This document shows, in pieces, positions 1 to 8,593 of a DNA stretch of 40,290 bases. Location of the stretch: NCBI GenBank assembly GCA_039924845.1, contig JBDTAC010000007.1:1-40290 (forward strand). The letters are read 5' to 3'. The stretch comes from Bacteroidia bacterium (GTDB lineage: Bacteria > Bacteroidota > Bacteroidia > DATLTG01). A program made the translations under genes and the position numbers. Below the pieces are notes generated by a model. The model saw only the letters and a list, made by a program, of their open reading frames with translations. It did not search any database and was not told the origin of the DNA. The stretch's first letter is position 1, and every line of letters starts with the position of its first letter.

Positions 1-287
1 CCATCTATCGAATTACTTGATTTTATGGGTACTCCGATAACTGGAAGTGGCGTGTGAGACGCCGTCATTCCAGGTAAATGTGCGGCACCACCAGCACCTG
101 CAATAATTACTTTTAAGCCTCTGGCGACTGCAGTTTTGCCGTATTCCAGCATTTTCTCAGGCGTACGATGCGCTGAAACAATACTTATTTCAAACGGAAT
201 TTCGAGTTTGTCCAATACCAATGCGGCTTCGTTCATCACCGTTAAATCGGATTGGCTACCCATGATAATACCTACAAGTGCTTTCAT
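1..287 (-). CDS. purE: N5-carboxyaminoimidazole ribonucleotide mutase PurE (partial)
   Basis: Catalyses the rearrangement of N5-CAIR to CAIR in de novo purine synthesis. The reading from the ATG complement at 285-287 gives [20 protein letters not shown], then SAHRTPEKM and [11 protein letters not shown], which are the signature segments of class I PurE (the GSxSD loop, SAHRTP and the AGxAAHLPG segment). The gene runs off the left edge, so only about 95 N-terminal residues are visible. It lies 10 bp downstream of purK on the same strand, so the two steps are probably made from one transcript. Confidence 0.96.
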   Translation of the reverse strand, partial: MKALVGIIMGSQSDLTVMNEAALVLDKLEIPFEISIVSAHRTPEKMLEYGKTAVARGLKVIIAGAGGAAHLPGMTASHTPLPVIGVPIKSSNSID

Positions 288-297
288 TTTTATTTTT

Positions 298-1440
298 TTA
301 CGAAATAACTTTTAATTTTTCTTTTACGAATATTGCTTTTTTCTTCGCTTTTTCAATAGTTTCAGCAAGAATAGTTACGTGCCCCATCTTTCGAAAAGGC
401 TTTGTCATTTTTTTTCCGTACAGATGTACATAAACTTCTTTTTCCGCTAAAACTGCTTCTAATCCTTCGTATTTGACATCGCCTTGAAAATTTTTATCGC
501 CCAATAAATTTACCATTACACTGGGTGAACTGATTTTTGTATCGCCCAAAGGCAAATTTAAAATAGCACGTAAATGCTGCGCGTATTGCGATGTGAAATT
601 TCCTTCAATTGTTTGATGTCCGCTGTTGTGCGGACGAGGAGCCATTTCGTTTACTAAGATTTCTCCATCTTTTGTAACAAACATTTCAACAGCAAGCAAA
701 CCGACAATTCCTAATTTTTCAACTATTTGAAGTGCGATTTCAGTTGATTTTTTTTCTGTCTTTTCAGAAATATCAGCCGGAGAAAATAAAAATTCTACCA
801 GATTAGCTTCTGCATTAAATTCCATTTCAACAGCAGGAAAACAAGCACTTTCACCCGATTTATTTCTGGCAACAATCACCGAAATTTCTTTTTCGAAATC
901 AATTAATTTTTCCAACACACTAGGCGCATCAAATGATTTTTCAATGTCTGATTCGTTGCTTAATTTCATTACGCCTTTTCCGTCATAACCGCCTTTACGG
1001 AGTTTTTGCATAAAAGGAAAATGCGCTTTATGCGAAAGCGTTTCTAATTTATTTTCCGATAAAAAATAATCGGCAGTAGGAAAATTATGCTCGCTGTAAA
1101 ATTTTTTTTGCAAACCTTTGTCTTGAATCATTCGCAAAATATTTGGCTGTGGATAAACTGCCAAGCCTTCTTTTTCGAGGCGTTCGAGCGCATCCACATT
1201 TACGTGTTCAATTTCAATAGTCAATAAATTAACGGTTTTTCCGAATTGATATACTGTTTCAAAATCACGAATATCGCCAACAGTAAAATCAGAAACAATT
1301 TCTTTACAAGGTGCATTTTTATCGGGATCTAATATCGCCACCGATAGACTTAAATTGATAGCTTCCTGCACCAACATGCGTCCTAATTGTCCGCCGCCAA
1401 GTATTCCTAATTTAAAATTGCCGTAAAAAGCTGAATTCAT
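298..1440 (-). CDS. purK: N5-carboxyaminoimidazole ribonucleotide synthase PurK
   Basis: ATP-grasp enzyme that makes N5-CAIR from AIR, bicarbonate and ATP, feeding PurE. The 380 residues match the usual PurK length. Residues 12-26 hold the N-terminal [16 protein letters not shown] signature. The ATP-grasp loop [12 protein letters not shown] is near residues 146-157 and the metal/substrate segment [13 protein letters not shown] near 263-275. The first Met is used because no later Met precedes the GGGQLGR motif. On the coding strand a TATATTTG box (complement of 1445-1452) ends only 4 nt before the ATG, so either the transcript is nearly leaderless or the box is fortuitous; no clear -33 element was seen. 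The stop is followed 10 bp later by purE. Confidence 0.97.
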   Translation of the reverse strand: MNSAFYGNFKLGILGGGQLGRMLVQEAINLSLSVAILDPDKNAPCKEIVSDFTVGDIRDFETVYQFGKTVNLLTIEIEHVNVDALERLEKEGLAVYPQPNILRMIQDKGLQKKFYSEHNFPTADYFLSENKLETLSHKAHFPFMQKLRKGGYDGKGVMKLSNESDIEKSFDAPSVLEKLIDFEKEISVIVARNKSGESACFPAVEMEFNAEANLVEFLFSPADISEKTEKKSTEIALQIVEKLGIVGLLAVEMFVTKDGEILVNEMAPRPHNSGHQTIEGNFTSQYAQHLRAILNLPLGDTKISSPSVMVNLLGDKNFQGDVKYEGLEAVLAEKEVYVHLYGKKMTKPFRKMGHVTILAETIEKAKKKAIFVKEKLKVIS

Positions 1441-1472
1441 CCAACAAATATAAAGGGATTTTTTAGTGCTCC

Positions 1473-1489
1473 GAAAAAATAATTTTTTG
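1473..1489. repeat. AT palindrome (GAAAAAATAATTTTTTG)
   Basis: One copy of the palindrome family found across the window. This copy lies between the 5' end of purK and the 3' end of the next minus-strand gene. A second copy with almost the same flanks (cgaaaaaataattttttga followed by aYgcaatttt/a) is at 2713-2729. Confidence 0.7.
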
Positions 1490-1509
1490 AACGCAATTTT
1501 AAACAGGCT

Positions 1510-2550
1510 CTAAGACCTTCTTTTTGTCGGAGCTTTAATTTGGACAACAATTCCGGCTGTTACAAAAGTGCCGCTCCAGCTAATAGTCATATTATTATTG
1601 GTCGGATAGCCGAACGAAGAAGTTGCATCCGTAGATAAAATACGATATCCAGCTCTGACTTCCAATCCAAATGTTTTTTGAGCACCGAAAAAATATTTTC
1701 CGACAGTTGCAACATGCAATCCAAAACCATTTCCGGAATATGTTCTAATAACATTTGTAGTAGTTTTTGCATTTCCGATGTAAAGATTGTCGTTTTCGGA
1801 ACCAAACAAGAATCCATAATCAATACCTAATTCTCCACCCGCTTGAAATGCATCCAAAGGATCTAAGCCACGCAGGTATTGCCCTGAAAGATTCATTCCC
1901 AATAAATTAAAATATAAATCTCCGTTGGAACCATCTAAAAAAACAGCCGTGTTGTACACAGCATGCGAAGCAGAAATATCAACCTGAAATTCTAAATTCA
2001 AATTATCTACTTCGCTTAATTTAAAAGAATTTCCGATAAAAATACTTTTAAACGAAGGACCTCCTTGATCTAATTGAAGTCCGCCATCTCCAGAAGCCGT
2101 TTCCGAAGCAAATAAATTTTTCCAATACGAATCGATATCGCCTCCATTATAGCTATTAAAAAGCGAAGCGCGAACACCAAAATAAAGATAATGTGTTTTA
2201 GGAGCTGCAACAACGGTTGTTGGTTTTTGTGGCGGAGGCGGAGCATCAATCGGTTTAACAGGAGGCGGAGCTACCGGCGGCACAGGAGGTCTTGTTCCTG
2301 TTGGCGAATTGCCTGCGTTGAATACATCTTTTGTCCCATCAGCATATTTGATCATACTTACTTGATCTTTCGGGATGGAATAAACAGGACTGGTTTGCCG
2401 ATTTTCGTATTTTTTATATTTGATTTCCGTAGTTCCTACTTCCTGCACTACCGCAATGATCTTGATGCCATTGGTTTGCACAATTGTGTCTTGCGACATT
2501 GCTGTTTTTCCAATTAAAAAAAGTGCGATTACAAAGAAAAAATGTTTCAT
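1510..2550 (-). CDS. Secreted outer-membrane-like protein with proline-rich linker
   Basis: Not a named family to me. The 346-residue product begins with a signal peptide (residues 1-19, ending TAMSQ). Residues 20-80 form a small domain with the pattern EVGTTEIKYKKYEN...IPKDQVSMIKYADG, which I know as a recurrent N-terminal module in Bacteroidota surface proteins. Residues 84-112 are a proline-rich linker (RPPVPPVAPPPVKP and PPPPQKP). The last ~230 residues alternate aromatic/polar and glycine residues as in a beta-barrel and end in a strand-like segment. I infer an outer-membrane location. Transcription is probably monocistronic, from the promoter at 2605-2634. Confidence 0.75.
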   Translation of the reverse strand: MKHFFFVIALFLIGKTAMSQDTIVQTNGIKIIAVVQEVGTTEIKYKKYENRQTSPVYSIPKDQVSMIKYADGTKDVFNAGNSPTGTRPPVPPVAPPPVKPIDAPPPPQKPTTVVAAPKTHYLYFGVRASLFNSYNGGDIDSYWKNLFASETASGDGGLQLDQGGPSFKSIFIGNSFKLSEVDNLNLEFQVDISASHAVYNTAVFLDGSNGDLYFNLLGMNLSGQYLRGLDPLDAFQAGGELGIDYGFLFGSENDNLYIGNAKTTTNVIRTYSGNGFGLHVATVGKYFFGAQKTFGLEVRAGYRILSTDATSSFGYPTNNNMTISWSGTFVTAGIVVQIKAPTKRRS

Positions 2551-2604
2551 ATTTTGTTTCGATTTTGATGCTAAAAAAAATATTTTCTTTTTTTAAATAC
2601 AAAA

Positions 2605-2634
2605 CAAATATAAACGATTTTATAATTTTCGCAA
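2605..2634 (-). promoter_or_regulatory. Bacteroidota-type promoter for the 1510-2550 gene
   Basis: Read on the minus strand there is TTG (complement of 2632-2634), a 19-bp spacer and TATATTTG (complement of 2605-2612). This matches the TTTG / TAnnTTTG consensus of the phylum. It leaves a leader of about 45-50 nt before the ATG at 2550. Confidence 0.7.
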
Positions 2635-2712
2635 GTTGTCTATTAAATTAATATTTTTCTTGTTGAAAAAATAATTTTGCAGAGATGATTTTTGGCGAGG
2701 AAAAAGGTCTTC

Positions 2713-2729
2713 GAAAAAATAATTTTTTG
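2713..2729. repeat. AT palindrome between paaG and a promoter
   Basis: GAAAAAATAATTTTTTG, eight bases beyond the paaG stop codon on the minus strand. It could help form a transcript end for the paa operon, but it lacks a GC stem, so this is uncertain. It belongs to the palindrome family found throughout the window. Confidence 0.55.
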
Positions 2730-2737
2730 AATGCAAT

Positions 2738-3514
2738 TTATTCTCCTTTAAAAACAGGTTTTCTTTTTTCGAAAAAAGCCTTTACACCTTCTTGATGATC
2801 GTGTGTCTGTGCTGCTTTTACTTGCATATCAGCTTCTAAATCCAATTGTTGTTCCAGCGTATTGTTCATGGATTTGTTGAGTAACTGTTTTGTTAAACCA
2901 ATTCCGCGCGTCGGCATTGAAGCCAATGTGTTAGCAATGTTCAAAGCTTCTTGAAAAAAATTCGCATCGTCAAATGTTTTGTAAATCATTCCCATTTGTT
3001 GCGCTTCAGTCGCCATTATTTTATCTCCGAGCATCATTAAAGCAGCCGCTTTTTGTAAGCCGATATAACGCGGGAGAAAAAAGGTGGCACCACTGTCAGG
3101 TATTAATCCGATTTTACTAAACGCTTGAATAAATGCTGCGGAATTAGCAGCAATAACAATATCGCAAGCCAATGCTAAACTGGCACCTGCTCCGGCAGCA
3201 ACTCCGTTTACCCCACAAACAATAGGTTTTTCGATGGTTCTGATTTTTTGAATAATCGGATTGTAATGTTCGCGCACAATTTTTTCGATTACTGGACCAT
3301 TTGCATCAACAGCTTCCGACAAATCTTGTCCGGCGCAAAATGCTTTCCCTTCAGCATATATAAAAACAGCACGTATATTTTTATCGGTTTCGCAAATGCT
3401 TAATTTTTCTTGCAATTGCAAAGCCATTTCTCTGTTAAAGCTGTTGAATTTTTCAGGGCGATTTAACTTTATTTTGGCAACATTATTTTCGAGTTCGAAG
3501 TGTATCAATTCCAT
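2738..3514 (-). CDS. paaG: Enoyl-CoA hydratase/isomerase, probably PaaG
   Basis: Crotonase-fold enzyme. In the phenylacetate pathway PaaG isomerises the ring 1,2-epoxide of phenylacetyl-CoA to the oxepin form. Visible motifs are the CoA/oxyanion segment FCAGQDLSE, the GAGASLALACDIVIA segment with the second oxyanion glycine, and GLIPDSGATFFLPR, where the acidic residue is typical of PaaG. The start chosen is the ATG at 3512-3514 (MELIHFELENN), which gives 258 residues, the usual crotonase length. A longer in-frame opening to 3601 would overlap paaD. It is the last gene of paaA-B-C-D-G and starts 10 bp after the paaD stop, which supports PaaG over a general enoyl-CoA hydratase. Confidence 0.88.
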   Translation of the reverse strand: MELIHFELENNVAKIKLNRPEKFNSFNREMALQLQEKLSICETDKNIRAVFIYAEGKAFCAGQDLSEAVDANGPVIEKIVREHYNPIIQKIRTIEKPIVCGVNGVAAGAGASLALACDIVIAANSAAFIQAFSKIGLIPDSGATFFLPRYIGLQKAAALMMLGDKIMATEAQQMGMIYKTFDDANFFQEALNIANTLASMPTRGIGLTKQLLNKSMNNTLEQQLDLEADMQVKAAQTHDHQEGVKAFFEKRKPVFKGE

Positions 3515-3524
3515 AAAATATTTT

Positions 3525-4013
3525 TTAGATGCATTTAAAATAATCGAAAGGTTCCAAGCAATCGAGGCATTTATAAAGGGCTTTACAAGCCGTAGATCCA
3601 AATTGGCTGATCATTTCCGTATGTAAAGAATGGCATTGCGGACATTGAATTTTTTTTTCTTTTCCTGTTAAAGAATTTTTATCAGAACTTGTTTTTTCAG
3701 GCGGAGCGATGCCGTATTTTTTTAATTTTTCTTTTCCAGATTCGCTTATCCAATCGGTTGTCCAAGCTGGCGCGTAAACTGTTTTTATGCTAACATTTTG
3801 AATTCCTTTTTCGTGAAGTTTTGATTTGATATCGTCCTCAATCACTTTCATAGCAGGACATCCAGTGTAGGTTGGAGTAATCGTAATTTCAGTTTTTTCT
3901 CCGTTCGAAAAAATATTTTTTACGATGCCTAAATCCAAAATGCTCAATACAGGAACTTCCGGATCCATCACTTCGCTGAGAAAATTCCGTATTTGCGCTT
4001 CGTCAAAAAGCAT
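3525..4013 (-). CDS. paaD: Phenylacetyl-CoA epoxidase subunit PaaD
   Basis: PaaD (also called PaaJ) is needed to mature the epoxidase, probably through metal or Fe-S handling. The 162-residue product has an N-terminal MIP18/DUF59 domain (DPEVPVLSILDLGIV and the TPTYTGCPAM segment with its conserved Cys). The C-terminal zinc-ribbon-like tail carries CPQCHSLHTE and CLDC. This two-part layout is the family hallmark. It sits 26 bp after paaC and 10 bp before paaG. Confidence 0.94.
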   Translation of the reverse strand: MLFDEAQIRNFLSEVMDPEVPVLSILDLGIVKNIFSNGEKTEITITPTYTGCPAMKVIEDDIKSKLHEKGIQNVSIKTVYAPAWTTDWISESGKEKLKKYGIAPPEKTSSDKNSLTGKEKKIQCPQCHSLHTEMISQFGSTACKALYKCLDCLEPFDYFKCI

Positions 4014-4039
4014 TTTTGAAAATTTTAAAATTTAATTTG

Positions 4040-4810
4040 TTACCATTTTGCATCCGGATATGCTCTCGGTAAATATTGCATTTCTGCCAATAAAAATCCA
4101 AGATGTTCCGTATGAAATCCTTTGCGACTGCCTGTTTGCATCCAAGTAGATTCGGGCTTTACGAGTGTTGCTGTTTTTAATACTTCGAAAACTTTTTTCT
4201 CCCAAAGTGATTTTACTTTCGATAAATCAACTGCAATTTTTTCTTTCAGTAAAATTTCGTCCACTTCATTCATCTCAAAAAATTCTCCAGTAAACATCCA
4301 TAAATCATTCACCGATTTTTGAATACGCTGATGACTTTCTTCTGTCCCATCGCCCAAGCGAATTACCCATTCGCTGCTGTGGCGCAAATGATACGTCATT
4401 TCTTTAAAGGATTTAGCTGCAATGGCAGCAAGCATTTCGTCGGAACTTTTACTTAATTCCTGATAAAAATAGAAATCGAAAACATCCGTAAAAAATTGGC
4501 GTACAATTGTTTTTCCAAAATCGCCATTCAGCTGTTCCGCCAACATGGTATTGTAAAATTCATGTTCCTTGCGGAGAAAAGCCAAATCATCTTCTGTTCT
4601 ATTTTTACCTTCTACTTGTGCCGCATATTGCAGCAAAGCACGCGCATGTCCGATATGATCTAACGCGATATTTGTAAGCGCAATGTCTTCTTCTAAAACA
4701 GGACCGTGCCCACACCACTCCGAAAGTCGATGACCTAAAATCAAACTATTATCGGCAAGACGCAAACAATATTGGAATAAAGCGTGTTGAATTTTTTCTT
4801 TTTCTGCCAT
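4040..4810 (-). CDS. paaC: Phenylacetyl-CoA epoxidase structural subunit PaaC
   Basis: Ferritin-like partner of PaaA in the epoxidase core. The 256-residue product contains the segments LGHRLSEWCGHGPVLEEDIA, ALDHIGHARALLQYA and WVIRLGDGTEESH, as in PaaC. Metal ligands are only partly kept, as expected because catalysis lies in PaaA. It begins 3 bp after the paaB stop, so translation is likely coupled. Confidence 0.95.
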   Translation of the reverse strand: MAEKEKIQHALFQYCLRLADNSLILGHRLSEWCGHGPVLEEDIALTNIALDHIGHARALLQYAAQVEGKNRTEDDLAFLRKEHEFYNTMLAEQLNGDFGKTIVRQFFTDVFDFYFYQELSKSSDEMLAAIAAKSFKEMTYHLRHSSEWVIRLGDGTEESHQRIQKSVNDLWMFTGEFFEMNEVDEILLKEKIAVDLSKVKSLWEKKVFEVLKTATLVKPESTWMQTGSRKGFHTEHLGFLLAEMQYLPRAYPDAKW

Positions 4811-4813
4811 GGC

Positions 4814-5110
4814 TTAAATGTATTTAACGCCTTCAGGCAATGTGTAAAAGGTAGGATGACGATACACTTTATCGTTTGCCGGATCGAAAAATGAACCAAT
4901 ATCTTCGGGAGAAGAAGCTGTGATAGCAAGGGCTGGAACCACCCAAAGGTTTGTGCCTTCGCCTCTGCGCGTATATACATCGCGTGCATTTTGCAAAGCC
5001 GTTTCTTTGTCGGCAGCATGTAAACTTCCTACGTGTTTATGCGGTAATCCGGGTTTTGTTTGTACAAATATTTCCCATAAAATACCTTGATCGTCTGTTG
5101 TTGTGCTCAT
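4814..5110 (-). CDS. paaB: Phenylacetyl-CoA epoxidase subunit PaaB
   Basis: Small subunit that bridges PaaA-PaaC dimers. From the ATG at 5108-5110 (MSTTTDDQGILWEIF) the product is 98 residues, the normal size. FVQTKPGLPHKHVGSLHAAD and the ARDVYTRRGEGTNLWVVP segment are the family signatures. A longer upstream opening to 5242 overlaps paaA and reads its complement-frame text, so it is rejected. It lies 37 bp after paaA. Confidence 0.95.
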   Translation of the reverse strand: MSTTTDDQGILWEIFVQTKPGLPHKHVGSLHAADKETALQNARDVYTRRGEGTNLWVVPALAITASSPEDIGSFFDPANDKVYRHPTFYTLPEGVKYI

Positions 5111-5147
5111 TTTATTTGAAAATTTGAGGTGTTGAGAAAATATTTTT

Positions 5148-6092
5148 TTAAGCAGCTTGCATTTTATTAGTCTTTTTTTCGGCGTGCGCTTTCGTGGCTG
5201 CTCGCACCCAAGCTCCATTTTCGTGAGCGGTTTTACGTGCATTTAAACGTTCACTATTACAAGGTCCGTTTCCTTTTATTACATTAAAAAATTCGTCCCA
5301 ATTAATTTCTCCGAAATCATAATGTCCTTTTTCTGCATTCCATTTTAAATCTTTATCCGGAATTTTTAATCCGATTAAATCGGCTTGAGCAACGGTTCTA
5401 TCAATAAATTTCTGACGCAAGTCATCGTTGCTTTCTCTTTTAATTTTCCATTTCATGGATTGCGCACTGTTCGGAGAATGTTCATCGTTCGGACCAAACA
5501 TCATCACAGAAGGCCACCACCAACGGTTTAGCGCATCTTGTGCCATTGCTTTTTGTTCCGGAGTTCCTTTGGAAAGGTGCGCCATAATTTCATATCCTTG
5601 GCGTTGATGAAAACTTTCTTCCTTGCAAATCCGCACCATTGCACGCGCATAAGGTCCGAAGGAACAACGTTGCAACATCACCTGATTTACAATTGCAGCA
5701 CCATCCACCAACCAACCAATCGCGCCCATATCTGCCCAAGTAAGCGAAGGATAATTAAAAATACTGGAGTATTTTGCTTTGCCGCTGTGCAGTTGATCTA
5801 ACAATTCTCCGCGACTAATACCAAGTGTTTCCGTAGCGCTGTATAAATATAAACCGTGTCCAGCTTCGTCTTGTACTTTTGCTAATAAAATAAGTTTGGA
5901 GCGTAAACTCGGAGCTCGCGTTATCCAATTTCCTTCGGGCAACATTCCTACAATTTCGGAATGCGCGTGTTGCGACATTTGCCGAATCAATTGTTTCCGG
6001 TAGGCTTCGGGCATATAATCTTTCGGCTCGATGTATTCGTTGGCATCTATTTTTGCCTGAAAATTTTTTTCTAAAAGGTCTGTCTGTTCCAT
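5148..6092 (-). CDS. paaA: Phenylacetyl-CoA epoxidase catalytic subunit PaaA
   Basis: Di-iron oxygenase that inserts one O atom into the ring of phenylacetyl-CoA. In the 314-residue product the ligand motifs are visible: E46 in the AHSEIVGML helix, DEAGH at residues 75-79 and EESFH at residues 158-162. It is the first gene of paaA-B-C-D-G. The ATG at 6092 follows a good promoter with a palindromic operator-like site. The reductase PaaE, the ligase PaaK and the downstream ring-cleavage genes are not in this window, so they must lie elsewhere if the pathway is complete. Confidence 0.97.
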   Translation of the reverse strand: MEQTDLLEKNFQAKIDANEYIEPKDYMPEAYRKQLIRQMSQHAHSEIVGMLPEGNWITRAPSLRSKLILLAKVQDEAGHGLYLYSATETLGISRGELLDQLHSGKAKYSSIFNYPSLTWADMGAIGWLVDGAAIVNQVMLQRCSFGPYARAMVRICKEESFHQRQGYEIMAHLSKGTPEQKAMAQDALNRWWWPSVMMFGPNDEHSPNSAQSMKWKIKRESNDDLRQKFIDRTVAQADLIGLKIPDKDLKWNAEKGHYDFGEINWDEFFNVIKGNGPCNSERLNARKTAHENGAWVRAATKAHAEKKTNKMQAA

Positions 6093-6117
6093 TGCTGAGT
6101 TTTTTTTGCTCGGGTTA

Positions 6118-6158
6118 CAAATATAGGCAATATCTGTTGTTAGTACAAAACAGATATT
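6118..6158 (-). promoter_or_regulatory. paa operon promoter overlapped by a perfect inverted repeat
   Basis: On the minus strand there is TTTG (complement of 6146-6149), a 20-bp spacer and TATATTTG (complement of 6118-6125), ending about 25 bp before the paaA ATG. A perfect 10-bp inverted repeat, AATATCTGTT (6129-6138) and AACAGATATT (6149-6158), is separated by 10 bp and straddles the spacer and the -33 element. Such a position fits repressor binding. In other bacteria paa operons are controlled by TetR- or GntR-type repressors that release on phenylacetyl-CoA. The regulator gene is not in this window. Confidence 0.72.
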
Positions 6159-6173
6159 TTAATAAAAATCACG

Positions 6174-6195
6174 TTTGAAAAATTATTTTTTTGAA
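6174..6195. repeat. AT palindrome upstream of paa operon
   Basis: TTTGAAAAATTATTTTTTTG and flanking bases form a dyad just beyond the paa promoter, between it and the 3' end of the alpha/beta hydrolase gene (6233). It could end hydrolase transcription, as a T run follows on the minus strand. Confidence 0.5.
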
Positions 6196-6232
6196 GGCTG
6201 GAAATTTATTTTTCAAAAAGAGATTGCGTAAG

Positions 6233-7027
6233 TCAAAAACATTTTTTCGCGAAGACAATTAGAGCGTTTAAAATTTCTTGTTTTGCTTCGTAGAAACCTG
6301 CATGACCAACATTGTCCAATAATAAAATTTCTTTTTTTTCGGGTAATTCGGTTTGTGGTAAAATTAATTCCGGCGGAATAATGCCATCTTTTTTTCCGAT
6401 GATAAATAAAATGGGATAGTTGGAAAATTTCAAAATCATTTCCCTGTTTTTACGATCTTTCATTCCTTGTAAACACGCTATAATGCTTCGCTGCGAGGTA
6501 TTTGAAAAAATAATTTTCAAAAACGAAATTTCTTTTTTGAAACGAGTTTTATTTTTTTCGAAAAATAAATTCTCGGCTAACTGATTCGTAAATTGTTTCG
6601 GATGTTTTTTCACCAATTGAATGGAGCGATCGCGGTCTTTTTTTTTCGCGTCGGTATCTGCCAAAGCAGAAGAATGAAACAAACAAATACCTTTTAAATT
6701 ATCGGGAAATAATTCAGCAAAAGCCATTGTAGTATAGCCTCCCATGGAATGTCCGACTAAAATATATTTTCGCAAATGCAAAAAATCCATCACCACTTTT
6801 ACGCATTCTGCCATCAATTCCATCGAATGCACATAACCAATGCAATCGCTTTCTCCGTGTCCGGGAAGGTCGATGCAGATGATGCGAAATTTTTTGGAGA
6901 GCTCGTCTGAAAATTCTTTCCACATTTCCAGCGAAAGCGGAAAACCGTGCAATAAAACAATCGTTCTGCCTTTTCCTTTGTCGGAAAAACGAATGCGGGC
7001 GTTTCTAAATTGGGTGTATTGAAACAT
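6233..7027 (-). CDS. Alpha/beta fold hydrolase
   Basis: Serine hydrolase of unknown substrate. The 264-residue product has the oxyanion segment VLLHGFPLSLEMW (residues 24-36), the nucleophile elbow GHSMGG with Ser94, the acid in IIGKKDGIIPPE and the base in LDNVGHAGFYE, so the catalytic triad is complete. No signal peptide is seen. It ends in TGA, which is rare in this window. The palindrome TTGAAAAAATAATTTTCAA (6502-6520) lies inside the coding sequence and encodes the KIIFSN segment. It could act on an ester or lactone; its place upstream of the paa promoter does not prove a role in that pathway. Confidence 0.9.
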   Translation of the reverse strand: MFQYTQFRNARIRFSDKGKGRTIVLLHGFPLSLEMWKEFSDELSKKFRIICIDLPGHGESDCIGYVHSMELMAECVKVVMDFLHLRKYILVGHSMGGYTTMAFAELFPDNLKGICLFHSSALADTDAKKKDRDRSIQLVKKHPKQFTNQLAENLFFEKNKTRFKKEISFLKIIFSNTSQRSIIACLQGMKDRKNREMILKFSNYPILFIIGKKDGIIPPELILPQTELPEKKEILLLDNVGHAGFYEAKQEILNALIVFAKKCF

Positions 7028-7091
7028 TAAATTTTGCGACTTGAAAAATTATCTTTTCGCGTTTGTTTTTTTTGAAATTGAAATTTAGGCG

Positions 7092-7113
7092 TTCAAAAAA
7101 TTATTTTTTTGAA
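7092..7113. repeat. AT palindrome spanning the aminopeptidase stop codon
   Basis: TTC-AAAAAATTATTTTTTT-GAA; the TAA stop of the aminopeptidase (7101-7103, minus strand) sits at its centre. Several family members overlap start or stop codons in the same way (29941-29959, 14536-14552, 9257-9276). Confidence 0.6.
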
Positions 7114-8396
7114 GCCATTAATGCTTCAATTTCATCAGCTTCAATCGGAATATTTACCATTAAATTTACCGGACCTTTTGCGGTAATTAAAATATCATCT
7201 TCCAAACGAATGCCTAATTTTTCTTCCGGAATATAAAATCCAGGTTCGCAGGTAAAAACCATTCCTGCTTCAAACTTGCGGTATTTGCTGCCAATGTCGT
7301 GAACATCTAATCCCAAAAAATGTGAAATTCCGTGCATACAATATTTTTTATACAAAGGATTTTCTGGATTTTGTTTTTTCACATCAGCCGCTTTTAACAA
7401 GCCTAATTTTATCAATTGTTCTTCCATTAAAACGCCTACCGCTTTGTGATAATCCGTAATGTTATTTCCTACTTTCAACATTTTCATCGCGCCACGCATC
7501 ACATGCAAAACGGAATTATACACTTCTTTTTGACGTTTGGTAAATTTCCCGCTAACGGGTACTGCACGCGTCATATCCGAAGCATAATTTCCATATTCAG
7601 CAGCCACATCCATCAAAATTACATCACCGCTTTTACATTGTTTATTGTTTTCCACATAATGTAAAACGCAGGCATTTAGACCCGATGCAATGATGGGTCC
7701 GTAAGCAAACCCACGCGAGCGATTTCGTGTAAATTCGTGTATTAATTCGGCTTCAATTTCGTATTCCCAAACGCCAGGTTTTACAAAAGATAATATTCTT
7801 CGGAACCCTTTTTCGGTAATGTTGCACGCTTGTTGCATTAACTTTATTTCTTCCGCAGATTTAATGGCTCTTAAATTTTGCATGATAGGAGCGGAGCGTT
7901 CGTATTCGTGCAGCGGAAAATGACTTTTACATTCCTTAATGAAGCGTGCATCGCGGGTTTCCACCACAATATGCGCGCGCGTATGTTCATTGGTATTTAA
8001 ATAAACATGATCGCATTCCGCCATTAATGCGGCAAAAACAGTTTCGAATTGAGAAATCCAATACACTTTTTTAATGCCCGAAGTTTGTGTAGCTTCTTCT
8101 TTTGTATATTTATGTCCTTCCCAAATAGCAATGGTACCGTTGGTTTCGCGCAAAAAAAGGATTTCGCGATGCGCAGCTTCTTTGGCATCCGGATAAATCA
8201 ATAAAATACTTTCTTCTTGGTCAATTCCTGATAAATAAAATAAATCAGTATTTTGAATGAAAGCCATGGATCCATCAGCATTGGTGGGCATAATATCATT
8301 TGAATTAAAAACAGCCAATGAATTTGATTTTAATTGTTTCGCAAAACGTTTTCTGTTTTCGATAAACAAAGAAGAAGGGATGGATGAGTATTTCAT
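7101..8396 (-). CDS. pepP: Xaa-Pro aminopeptidase (M24B)
   Basis: Removes N-terminal residues that precede proline. Residues 1-170 match the AMP_N domain and residues 175-425 the pita-bread catalytic domain. The five metal ligands are visible: D263 in ILMDVAAEYG, D274 in ASDMTRA, H359 in GISHFLGLDVHD, E384 in FTCEPGFYIP and E399 in IRLEDD. The 431-residue length is typical. There is no signal peptide, so it is cytoplasmic. It is divergently arranged with the sdh operon. No clear promoter was found on its own strand in the 197-bp gap. Confidence 0.95.
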   Translation of the reverse strand: MKYSSIPSSLFIENRKRFAKQLKSNSLAVFNSNDIMPTNADGSMAFIQNTDLFYLSGIDQEESILLIYPDAKEAAHREILFLRETNGTIAIWEGHKYTKEEATQTSGIKKVYWISQFETVFAALMAECDHVYLNTNEHTRAHIVVETRDARFIKECKSHFPLHEYERSAPIMQNLRAIKSAEEIKLMQQACNITEKGFRRILSFVKPGVWEYEIEAELIHEFTRNRSRGFAYGPIIASGLNACVLHYVENNKQCKSGDVILMDVAAEYGNYASDMTRAVPVSGKFTKRQKEVYNSVLHVMRGAMKMLKVGNNITDYHKAVGVLMEEQLIKLGLLKAADVKKQNPENPLYKKYCMHGISHFLGLDVHDIGSKYRKFEAGMVFTCEPGFYIPEEKLGIRLEDDILITAKGPVNLMVNIPIEADEIEALMASKK

Positions 8397-8451
8397 AAGC
8401 CTTGATTTTAAAGGATTGTTAATTAAGAATTGTTTTAAATAAATTTTTTAC

Positions 8452-8482
8452 TTGATAGAAATAAATCTGCATTATACATTTG
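8452..8482 (+). promoter_or_regulatory. sdh operon promoter
   Basis: TTG at 8452-8454, a 20-bp spacer and TACATTTG at 8475-8482 match the Bacteroidota promoter pattern. It predicts an untranslated leader of about 100 nt before sdhC (8594). The rest of the 8397-8593 gap is AT-rich with no other feature that I can support. Confidence 0.72.
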
Positions 8483-8593
8483 TACTCTAAATTTGCTGTT
8501 TGTAAAATTATATAATTATTAATTAGAAATATAATTACTGCGTAATATTAGCTGAAACAATTAATTTTTAAAACAAAAACCGCTTTCTACACT

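Noticed and set aside
2738-3601. Longer PaaG from an upstream Met
   Set aside because: The extra 29 residues read through the end of paaD and do not match the crotonase N-terminus.
3396-3626. Plus-strand open frame across paaG/paaD
   Set aside because: It overlaps two well-supported minus-strand genes and has no family likeness; it is a shadow of them.
4814-5242. Longer paaB product with a 44-residue extension
   Set aside because: The extension overlaps the end of paaA and lacks the family pattern; the ATG at 5110 gives the normal 98 residues.
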